Assembly: GCA_009773075.1 (NCBI GenBank)
Contig: WOUX01000056.1
Location: 1-11,644, forward strand
Direction of reading: 5' to 3'
DNA: 11,644 nt
DNA from: a bacterium
GTDB taxonomy: Bacteria; Desulfobacterota; UBA8473
Numbering within the stretch: position 1 is the stretch's first letter; each line of letters begins with the position of its first letter. Made by a program: the position numbers and the translations under genes. Below, piece by piece: positions 5,881 through 11,644 of this stretch. The notes beneath the pieces were generated by a model. It worked only from the letters and a program-made list of their open reading frames with translations. It ran no database searches and had not been told where the DNA came from.

Positions 5881-8304
5881 ATGACAAGAGATGGAAAGAA
5901 GACCGCTAAGGTAGGGAATGCTGAAATAGACATTACGACAACAGTAGGAGATATCAGAGGGGTAGAAAGTCTGGTTAAGGAATGCATTGAAACTACGTGG
6001 TCTGAAAACCTGGTGAACCAGATCAAGGTTTGGTTAACACCATATCCTCATGCTACAGATTTGGCGGAATGGGATAAAACCCTGTTAGAAAGATACCCAT
6101 TCCTCTATACAAGTATCGTTAAGACCTGTAGTGACTGCCCTCTGGGACCATGTGATTTGGATAAGTTAAAGGGGATATGTGGTTTAGACCTGGAGGCATA
6201 TCAGGCAAAACTTGCTCTACAGGCTTCTTGTAGAGGTCTGGCAATCCATCTGTCCACGTGTAGGGACCTTCTTAACCACTGTTTGAAGGAATACGGAGAA
6301 GATGCAGAGGTCAAATGGGGTAAGAACGTTGCCTATGGGATGATGAATGTCAACTCGCTGCTGGGCTTTTCTCCCACGAATTTGGGTGAGGCCAACAAGG
6401 TCCTTACCTATATAGAGGATCAACTAACAGAGCTTCTGGCATCTGCCAGCGGAGGGTTTGAGGGCAATGCTACAGATATGGAATCAAAGACCCTCCATGG
6501 AGGAACGCTTCTCCTTGCGGCGATAGAACTTGACGAGTTTTTGAAATATGCCTTTTTCGATTTCTTGTGGTCTCCCGATAAAGACCTCAAGGAGCTTCCA
6601 GCATGGCCTGAAGCCAACATCCAAACCGGGATGGGGACAGTAGATACAGAGAAACCGGTTATTGTGTTTTTGGGATTCAATTTTTTGCCTGCATGGAACC
6701 ACGATCTCGTCAGATTTTATGACAAGGGAAAGATCCTTGCCACTCCTCTAAAAACCAATCGCGTTCTCAGAATGGGAATAGCGGACGTCCTGGTAATAAG
6801 TGAAACCTGTTGCAAGGCAGAAATACTGAAAGAGGCGGCAAAAACCGATACAAAGGTTATTGCCACGAGTTTTAAACAGAGTATGGGGTTGCCAGACAGG
6901 TCTCCGGATACGGTCGATGATATAGGAAAGGATCTCTTAAATGGCCTTGATGCCGTTTTGATTACTAATCCGGAGAAAGCGGCTGAGGTGGCACTAAAGG
7001 TAGTTGAGAAGATAAAAGAGAAACGGAAAAATTCATATCTCTTGTCTGAAGAGGAAATTAAGGCTCTTTCTTCAAAATGCGATGAATGTGATGCCTGTTT
7101 CAGGGCATGTCCCAACAGCTTACAGATTAGTAGAGCATTAAAAGCCGCAGAAGGTGGTGACCTTTCTCGGTTGTGCGAACTTTATGGTCAGAGTATTTAC
7201 TGCGGTAAATGTGAAGAAGCCTGCCCTCAGGATATCCCGATAATAGACCTTATTTTGGGCGCTGCCAAAGATGCTATAAAAGAGGATAAATCAGTCATGA
7301 GGGCAGGAAGAGGGACATTCAGTAACGTGGAGGTGAGGGATTGGGCTATTACAGGATTTTCAACCCCTGTTACCATTGGAATAATTGGCTGTGGTAGTAC
7401 AAAGGGTTCTGAAACGGACGTAGCCCGTATGGCCAATGAATTCATCTCTAATAATTATGCGGTGAGCGTTGCAGGCTGTGTGGCATCTGAGATTGCCCGA
7501 TATAAGGATGAAAAAACAGGGAAATCTGTCTATGAAATGTATCCTGCCCTTCAGAATCCCCGATGTCTCGTAAATACAGGCGGATGCCTGGCTCAATCCC
7601 TTCCGTTGAATGTCACTTTTTACAAGGTTGGCTATATGGGGTTTAGGTGCCCATACAGAGCAACCTATTCTATGCAGTCCGAATTTATAATGCGTTTTGC
7701 CAGCGCTCTCATAATATGGGGAACTACCTCAGAATTGATGTACAATCTGGCACTAGGTCATGCAAGGGCGGGAACGCCTGTTATTGTTGGGCCTGATGGA
7801 TTCAAATTTAAAACGTATATGATGGGCAACAAGTATGATCGAAGCAAGTGGTGGGCCTATCACGGCAATACAGGAGAGAAGAGGGAAGTGGACCCTGTGC
7901 CTGAACATATGATAATGCCTGTAGAGACAGTAGATGAGGCACTTGCCATGGTTCCGAAGTTGGGTTTTATATTCCAGGAGATGGAGGTAGCGAGGCAGAA
8001 CAAATTTTCTCTCTATCTGGATTATTATCAAAAGAGATTTGGTGTTCTTCCTGACGACTGGCATCTGTATATAAGAAAAGAGATAGAGATACCAACGACG
8101 AAGAAGGCTAAATTATTAAGACTCCTTGAAGAAGAGCATGGATGGGAAATAGATAAGAAGAAGGGTAGAATAATCAAGGCCAAACATAGAGATGGAAGAT
8201 TGCTTCCACACGAACAGTTCCTCGAGGAATATGGATTTAAGCCAGGTCAGTATATAACGCTTTTACCAAGGCTGGTTTACAAGCCCAGGCAGGACCGAGT
8301 GTAA
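5881..8304 (+). CDS. CdhA-like CO dehydrogenase-family iron-sulfur protein with degenerate C-cluster
   Basis: Homologue, by motif order and length (807 residues), of the alpha subunit (CdhA) of the archaeal-type CO dehydrogenase/acetyl-CoA synthase complex. Cys83, 86, 91 and 100 (CSDCPLGPCDL...GICG) form the N-terminal 4Fe-4S site. A double ferredoxin domain follows (C400xxC403xxC406xxxC410P and C432...C441xxC444xxxC448P). The C-terminal part carries GC504GS, GC533V, GGC569 and a CdhA-like end (PEHMIMPVET, LPDDWHLYIRKE). Four C-cluster cysteines (310, 504, 533, 569) are kept. The His of GHN is Phe266, the segment carrying the GLCCT Cys is deleted, the Lys of SQKA is Leu619, and one proton-relay His is Thr126 (comparisons from memory of the family). 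CO oxidation is therefore doubtful; an electron-transfer or novel redox role is inferred. No acetyl-CoA synthase or corrinoid subunits are adjacent. It sits between tetR (83-base gap) and SBP4 (42 bases). Confidence 0.85.
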   Translation: MTRDGKKTAKVGNAEIDITTTVGDIRGVESLVKECIETTWSENLVNQIKVWLTPYPHATDLAEWDKTLLERYPFLYTSIVKTCSDCPLGPCDLDKLKGICGLDLEAYQAKLALQASCRGLAIHLSTCRDLLNHCLKEYGEDAEVKWGKNVAYGMMNVNSLLGFSPTNLGEANKVLTYIEDQLTELLASASGGFEGNATDMESKTLHGGTLLLAAIELDEFLKYAFFDFLWSPDKDLKELPAWPEANIQTGMGTVDTEKPVIVFLGFNFLPAWNHDLVRFYDKGKILATPLKTNRVLRMGIADVLVISETCCKAEILKEAAKTDTKVIATSFKQSMGLPDRSPDTVDDIGKDLLNGLDAVLITNPEKAAEVALKVVEKIKEKRKNSYLLSEEEIKALSSKCDECDACFRACPNSLQISRALKAAEGGDLSRLCELYGQSIYCGKCEEACPQDIPIIDLILGAAKDAIKEDKSVMRAGRGTFSNVEVRDWAITGFSTPVTIGIIGCGSTKGSETDVARMANEFISNNYAVSVAGCVASEIARYKDEKTGKSVYEMYPALQNPRCLVNTGGCLAQSLPLNVTFYKVGYMGFRCPYRATYSMQSEFIMRFASALIIWGTTSELMYNLALGHARAGTPVIVGPDGFKFKTYMMGNKYDRSKWWAYHGNTGEKREVDPVPEHMIMPVETVDEALAMVPKLGFIFQEMEVARQNKFSLYLDYYQKRFGVLPDDWHLYIRKEIEIPTTKKAKLLRLLEEEHGWEIDKKKGRIIKAKHRDGRLLPHEQFLEEYGFKPGQYITLLPRLVYKPRQDRV

Positions 8305-8330
8305 AAGGTTTATTTATTAACCTTGTTTAC
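8301..8330 (+). repeat. hairpin over the CdhA-like stop codon
   Basis: GTAAA (8301-8305) pairs with TTTAC (8326-8330), and AGGTT (8306-8310) with AACCT (8319-8323). There is a two-base bulge and an eight-base loop TATTTATT. It includes the TAA stop (8302-8304) and ends just before the SBP4 ribosome binding site. Possible intercistronic processing or translational-coupling element; no U-tail. Confidence 0.4.
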
Positions 8331-8346
8331 AAAAAGGAGAATTGTC

Positions 8347-9546
8347 ATGAAGAAAAAAGACCAGTTAGCACGCATAGGTGTTTTGGTTTTTGTTCTGGTA
8401 CTTCTGGTAAATATACCTTCCTATGCTGAAGAGGTAAGAGGTGTCGCGAAGGATACAATAAAGATTGGAATGATAACTGATATGACTGGCCCTGTAGCCG
8501 GGCTGCTTGTCCCCTATGCGAATGCCCACAGGGATTACTTCCAGTGGGTAAACGAACAGGGTGGGATACATGGGAGGAAGATAAAACTTTTGATTGAAGA
8601 TGACAGGTACAGTATACCGGCGGCAGTTGCTGCTTTTAAAAAACTGGTGTACAGAGATGAGGTGCTTTGTATCTCAGGCCCGGGAGGAACAGGGCAGCAT
8701 ACTGCCTTGTTTTCCCAGCTTGAAAAGACTAAAATGCCTTCTTTTGCTGTAGCTATTTCGCCGACGATGTATACTCCTTACAAACGGTATGTCTTTATAC
8801 CTGCCGGCGACTACTGGGATTTTATTGGTGTGATTTATGATTATATACTGAATAGGATGAAGGTAAAGGCCCCCAAGATAGCCATGGCCAGACCTGACAC
8901 GGAGGGGGGGAAAGTTGTTGCTGAGGGTGGTAAGAAGTGGGCAGGGTTTTACAATCAAAAGTATTATGAGGAAATTCTGGCTGTTGGGGCGACGGATGCA
9001 ACATCTCAGATACTTAGGCTTAAGAAGGAAGGTGTGGATAATATTGTGGTTGCAGCTAATACTACAGATGCAGCATCTCTGGTATTGAGGACTTGCAGGA
9101 AATTCAATTATTCCCCCAACGTACACGGCGTTCAGTATGCATGCGGTGATGAGGTAATAGAAAGTGCAGGTGAAGCAGCCAGAAATTACTACGGTGTTCA
9201 TGCATTTAGCATGTGGTACGATGATACTCCAGAGATGAAAAAACTCAGAGAGGCTTTTATGAAATATCATCCCGGAAGCAAACCGCCAAACCCTATGTAT
9301 CAAATGGGCTGGTATTGGGGGACAATCATATCCGAAGGGCTTAAAAGGGCAGGTAGAGATGTTGATGGCGAAAAGCTGGTAGATGCCATTGAGACACTCA
9401 GGGACTTTGACACCGGAGGACTCTCTGGGCCTGTCACGTATACGTCGAAATCCCATAAAGCCACTAATTACTGCAAGATTTTTAAGACTGACATGAAGAA
9501 AAAAAGGCTTGTTGCGATTACGGATTGGTTGAAGCCGGCTGAATGA
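8347..9546 (+). CDS. periplasmic ABC-type substrate-binding protein, LivK-like (SBP4)
   Basis: Fourth receptor of the Peripla_BP_6 class, 399 residues. The frame can be extended to a TTG at 8323, but AAAGGAGA (8333-8340) six bases before ATG 8347 and the signal peptide beginning MKKKDQ make 8347 the start. Signal peptide 1-27 (hydrophobic 10-24, SYA before EEVRGV), no lipobox. Landmarks are IKIGMITDMTGPVAG, VNEQGGIHGRKIKL, EDDRYSIPAAVAAFKKLVYRD, PDTEGGKVVAEGG, DATSQILRLKKEGVDNIV and FKTDMKKKRLVAITDW. The pocket loop GGTGQHTALF closely resembles GGSGQHKAL of SBP1, so these two may share a ligand class despite lying in different units. It is encoded directly downstream of the CdhA-like gene and probably cotranscribed with it. 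The ligand is unknown. Confidence 0.93.
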   Translation: MKKKDQLARIGVLVFVLVLLVNIPSYAEEVRGVAKDTIKIGMITDMTGPVAGLLVPYANAHRDYFQWVNEQGGIHGRKIKLLIEDDRYSIPAAVAAFKKLVYRDEVLCISGPGGTGQHTALFSQLEKTKMPSFAVAISPTMYTPYKRYVFIPAGDYWDFIGVIYDYILNRMKVKAPKIAMARPDTEGGKVVAEGGKKWAGFYNQKYYEEILAVGATDATSQILRLKKEGVDNIVVAANTTDAASLVLRTCRKFNYSPNVHGVQYACGDEVIESAGEAARNYYGVHAFSMWYDDTPEMKKLREAFMKYHPGSKPPNPMYQMGWYWGTIISEGLKRAGRDVDGEKLVDAIETLRDFDTGGLSGPVTYTSKSHKATNYCKIFKTDMKKKRLVAITDWLKPAE

Positions 9547-9601
9547 GAAAAGGGTTGAGGGACAATGATTCAGTTGACCTGTTACAAAAAAGGAGGATAC
9601 C

Positions 9602-10813
9602 ATGGAAAGAAAGAATACCTTGGTAAGTATGGGTATAGGTGTTTTGGTATTTGTCTTGGCTATTCTTATGAGTGTACCCTCTTATGCCGGTGAGGTGAGA
9701 GGGGTTACTGGTGATACGATAAAGGTTGGGGTTGTAATGGATTTGACAGGACCGACGGCAACTACTCAGATCCCTGCGAAAGAGGCAGTTGTAAATTACT
9801 TTCGTTACATCAGCGATCAGGGTGGAATCCATGGAAGGAAGATAAAGTTATACATTGAAGATGACCGTTATTCAGTACCTCTTGACATAGCGGTCTTCAA
9901 GAAACTCGTTTTCAGAGATAAGGTATTTTCAATTATCTTTCTAATTTCGTCCCCTTCAGCCAGGGTATTGCTCCCGCAGATGGAGAAAGAAAAGGTGCCA
10001 GGAACTATCATAGGTCTGACAGAAGAAGTTGTGATTCCCACCAGACGTTATATGTTCATGCCTGTAGCCAGTTATACGGATCATGTAAAGGTGTTATTCG
10101 ATTATGTTATGAATGACCTAAAGGTGAAGAACCCGAGGATGGCCTATATTGGTCCTGATAATGAGTATGGAAAGACAGGATATGCTGCGGCACAGATGAG
10201 CGCCGAACACTATGGTATAAAGATAGTTGATCGGGAATTTTTTTCTCCTGGGGCAGTGGAGGCAGTATCCCAGGTACTCCTCATGAAGGGGGCAAAACCG
10301 GATTTTGTCATTTCTCACAATTATGTGGATAATTCTATTGCATTGCTACGTGATGTCAGAAAGATGAATTTTTCCATCCCCTTTCTTGGCACCAGTGGCT
10401 CGTGTACTGATGACCTTGTTAGAATAGCAGGTAAAGCTGCGGAGAATTACACTGGTACTCATCCGTTCAATTCATGGTATTCTCATACTCCAGGGATTGC
10501 TAAGATGAAGGAAATCCACAAGAAATACTCCCCTGGTACAGAAAAGGAATCTCGGACTGGATATCATATCTTTGCATGGGTTTCTGCCATGACCTTTGCT
10601 GAGGCAATGAAAAGGGCAGGTAAAGATTTAAATCCCGATAGTATGGTAAATGCATTGGAATCCTTTAACAATTTTGATACGGGAGGACTGTGTGCCCCCA
10701 TAACTTATGGGCCGGACAAACATAAGGGGGGCAACTCTACGATGCTATTCAAAGCGGATGTGGAAAAGGGGAGGCTTATATCTGTTGGCGATTGGAGAAA
10801 ACCCAGCTTCTGA
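9602..10813 (+). CDS. periplasmic ABC-type substrate-binding protein, LivK-like (SBP5)
   Basis: Fifth receptor of the same class, 403 residues. AAGGAGG (9590-9596) lies five bases before the ATG. The signal peptide covers about 1-29 (hydrophobic 11-25, SYA before GEVRGV), with no lipobox. Landmarks are IKVGVVMDLTGPTAT, ISDQGGIHGRKIKL, EDDRYSVPLDIAVFKKLVFRD, PDNEYGKTGYAAA, SQVLLMKGAKPDFVI and FKADVEKGRLISVGDW. The pocket loop reads FLISSPSARVLL, without the Gly-rich GxGSTG-like pattern seen in SBP2 and SBP4, which suggests a different ligand. The leader is most similar to that of SBP4 (GVLVFVL core). It follows SBP4 by 55 bases. The mutase gene follows after 189 bases with no clear terminator. 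Confidence 0.93.
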   Translation: MERKNTLVSMGIGVLVFVLAILMSVPSYAGEVRGVTGDTIKVGVVMDLTGPTATTQIPAKEAVVNYFRYISDQGGIHGRKIKLYIEDDRYSVPLDIAVFKKLVFRDKVFSIIFLISSPSARVLLPQMEKEKVPGTIIGLTEEVVIPTRRYMFMPVASYTDHVKVLFDYVMNDLKVKNPRMAYIGPDNEYGKTGYAAAQMSAEHYGIKIVDREFFSPGAVEAVSQVLLMKGAKPDFVISHNYVDNSIALLRDVRKMNFSIPFLGTSGSCTDDLVRIAGKAAENYTGTHPFNSWYSHTPGIAKMKEIHKKYSPGTEKESRTGYHIFAWVSAMTFAEAMKRAGKDLNPDSMVNALESFNNFDTGGLCAPITYGPDKHKGGNSTMLFKADVEKGRLISVGDWRKPSF

Positions 10814-10872
10814 CCATTATTCAAGTTAATTGCTTTACAAACGAACTTGGTGAACCGTAATTTAGAGAACAG

Positions 10873-10914
10873 TAGCCAGAATGGAAATGGTTTGTTTTGG
10901 CTAGTGACTTCCAT
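10873..10914 (+). other. possible small pseudoknot in the SBP5-mutase gap
   Basis: In the 189-base gap (10814-11002), TAGCCA (10873-10878) can pair with TGGCTA (10898-10903), and ATGGAA (10881-10886) with TTCCAT (10909-10914). The two stems interlock as in an H-type pseudoknot. Each stem is only 6 bp in AT-rich sequence, so chance is a serious alternative. No strong promoter was found in this gap; only a poor TTTACA-18-TAATTT pair lies near 10836-10865. Confidence 0.2.
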
Positions 10915-11002
10915 CGGAACTTCAAGCAGTTACAGAAATCCCAAAATATTACAAAAGAAAAAAAGAAAAAGCACTATTTATTGCCGAGGGAGGTAGAGGA
11001 AT

Positions 11003-11644
11003 ATGTTTGATAAGGATAAAATTGAGTCGCTAGTGGAAAAGCAAAAGGAATGGGAAGAAAAGAGGGAAAATAAGGCACTGGAAAAACTGGGGGAGAGGCA
11101 GGATGTATTTGAGACCCATTCGCAGATACCTGTAAAACGTCTCTATACTCCTAAAGATATCGAAGACTTCGATTATGAAAGAGATACCGGATTTCCAGGT
11201 GATTATCCCTTCACCAGGGGGATATATCCCGTAGGCTATAGAAGTCGTACCTGGCAGGCGAGACAGGTATGTGGGTTTGGAACCCCTGAAGAGACCAATG
11301 AGAGGCTCAAGTATCTTATTGAAATGGGAGAAACCGGTGTAACTGTAGTCTTCGATCTTCCCACAAACAACCATGCCATAGATTCCGATAACCCGCTGGC
11401 GGAAGGCCAGGTAGGGATGAACGGGTTGCCTGTGGACACATTGCAGGATATGGAAGACGCCTTCGAGGGGATTGATATAGTCAAGTACCCGGTTACCCTT
11501 ATTGCCAGGTGTCCCGTTATGTTGTTTATGTTAATTGCCGTAGCAGAAAAGAGGGGGATAGACCTTTCAAAATTGAGAGGTACGAGCCAGCTGGATTTTT
11601 TAACCTCTTATGTTGCCAATAAGCAGGCAATCTTTCCTGCCCCT
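11003..11644 (+). CDS. methylmalonyl-CoA-mutase-family acyl-CoA mutase, N-terminal part, non-canonical substrate residues (3' end outside window)
   Basis: Coenzyme-B12-dependent carbon-skeleton mutase, TIM-barrel part. The 214 residues run to the window end. The ATG is preceded by GAGGGAGG at nine bases. Family landmarks are a charged N-terminal helix (1-35), YTPKDIEDFDYERDTGFPG (48-66), YPFTRGIYP (68-76), FGTPEETNERLKYL (92-105), VVFDLPT (115-121), DSDNPLAEGQVG and LRGTSQLD (191-198). Compared with Propionibacterium methylmalonyl-CoA mutase, Tyr89 is Val89 and the carboxylate-binding Arg207 is Asn206. Gln197 is kept as Gln196. Isobutyryl- and 2-hydroxyisobutyryl-CoA mutases also replace the Arg (by Gln), so a non-carboxylated, possibly bulky branched acyl-CoA is likely. 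The Asp typical of 2-hydroxyisobutyryl-CoA mutase is Val116, which argues against that exact activity. Whether the B12-binding domain is fused or separate cannot be seen. Confidence 0.88.
   Translation, partial: MFDKDKIESLVEKQKEWEEKRENKALEKLGERQDVFETHSQIPVKRLYTPKDIEDFDYERDTGFPGDYPFTRGIYPVGYRSRTWQARQVCGFGTPEETNERLKYLIEMGETGVTVVFDLPTNNHAIDSDNPLAEGQVGMNGLPVDTLQDMEDAFEGIDIVKYPVTLIARCPVMLFMLIAVAEKRGIDLSKLRGTSQLDFLTSYVANKQAIFPAP

Noticed and set aside
6717..7115. 132-codon open frame on the - strand within the CdhA-like gene
   Set aside because: It is antisense to the conserved CdhA-like region that includes the Cys310 and first ferredoxin cysteines. Low-complexity Ser/Phe composition marks a shadow.
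5881..8304. Ordinary CO dehydrogenase of a Wood-Ljungdahl operon
   Set aside because: Acetyl-CoA synthase, corrinoid protein and maturation genes are absent from the neighbourhood, and key C-cluster residues are missing.
8323..8346. TTG start extending SBP4 by eight residues
   Set aside because: The extension runs through the ribosome binding site and would put MFTKRRIV before an otherwise ideal signal peptide. ATG 8347 has a proper Shine-Dalgarno.
8674..9603. 309-codon open frame on the - strand opposite SBP4
   Set aside because: It lies wholly antisense to a clear SBP gene. Its product is rich in Cys, Pro and Ser without domain motifs, as expected for a shadow frame, and no start context was seen.
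876..10813. Lipoprotein anchoring of the SBPs
   Set aside because: None of the five signal peptides has a Cys near the cleavage site; all end in SYA or SYG before an EVRG segment.
11003..11644. 2-hydroxyisobutyryl-CoA mutase, large subunit
   Set aside because: The Tyr and Arg replacements fit, but the characteristic Asp of that enzyme is Val116, so the specific name is not supported.
1..11644. CRISPR arrays, tRNA or rRNA genes, insertion sequences
   Set aside because: No regularly spaced repeats, tRNA cloverleaf, rRNA-like sequence, transposase motif or terminal inverted repeats were seen on either strand.

Overview
The window reads as an accessory catabolic region of an anaerobic, Gram-negative-type bacterium. 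The DNA is moderately AT-rich, ribosome binding sites are strong (GGAGG type), and five periplasmic binding proteins carry type I signal peptides with no lipobox. A CO-dehydrogenase-family protein of the archaeal CdhA form, an acyl-CoA dehydrogenase and a B12-type acyl-CoA mutase all point to anaerobic acyl-CoA metabolism, as in syntrophic or sulfate-reducing Desulfobacterota-like lineages. The taxonomic placement is inference. All supported genes lie on the + strand.

Layout. Positions 1-780 hold the C-terminal two-thirds of an acyl-CoA dehydrogenase. Positions 876-4640 hold three consecutive, divergent branched-chain-amino-acid-type (LivK-like) ABC substrate-binding proteins (SBP1-3). Positions 4641-5155 are a non-coding, hairpin-rich interval ending in a good sigma70-type promoter with a palindromic operator candidate. 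A second unit follows: a TetR-family regulator (5156-5797), a CdhA-like protein (5881-8304), SBP4 (8347-9546) and SBP5 (9602-10813). After a 189-base gap comes the N-terminal 214 residues of a methylmalonyl-CoA-mutase-family protein (11003 onward), cut by the window end.

The most notable gene is the CdhA-like protein. It keeps its iron-sulfur electron-transfer sites: the N-terminal four-Cys cluster, the double ferredoxin domain and four cysteines of the catalytic C-cluster. It has lost the His and Cys ligands of the pendant iron, the catalytic Lys, and at least one His of the proton path. It is therefore unlikely to be an ordinary CO dehydrogenase, and no acetyl-CoA synthase or corrinoid subunits lie beside it.

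The mutase fragment lacks the Arg and Tyr that hold methylmalonyl-CoA (Asn206 and Val89 stand in their place). A non-carboxylated branched acyl-CoA substrate is therefore more likely. Together the genes suggest a regulated unit for uptake and degradation of small branched or unusual carboxylic acids: several periplasmic receptors, B12-dependent carbon-skeleton rearrangement, acyl-CoA dehydrogenation, and a redox protein of CO-dehydrogenase fold with a new role. The individual gene calls are well supported. The joint pathway is a hypothesis.
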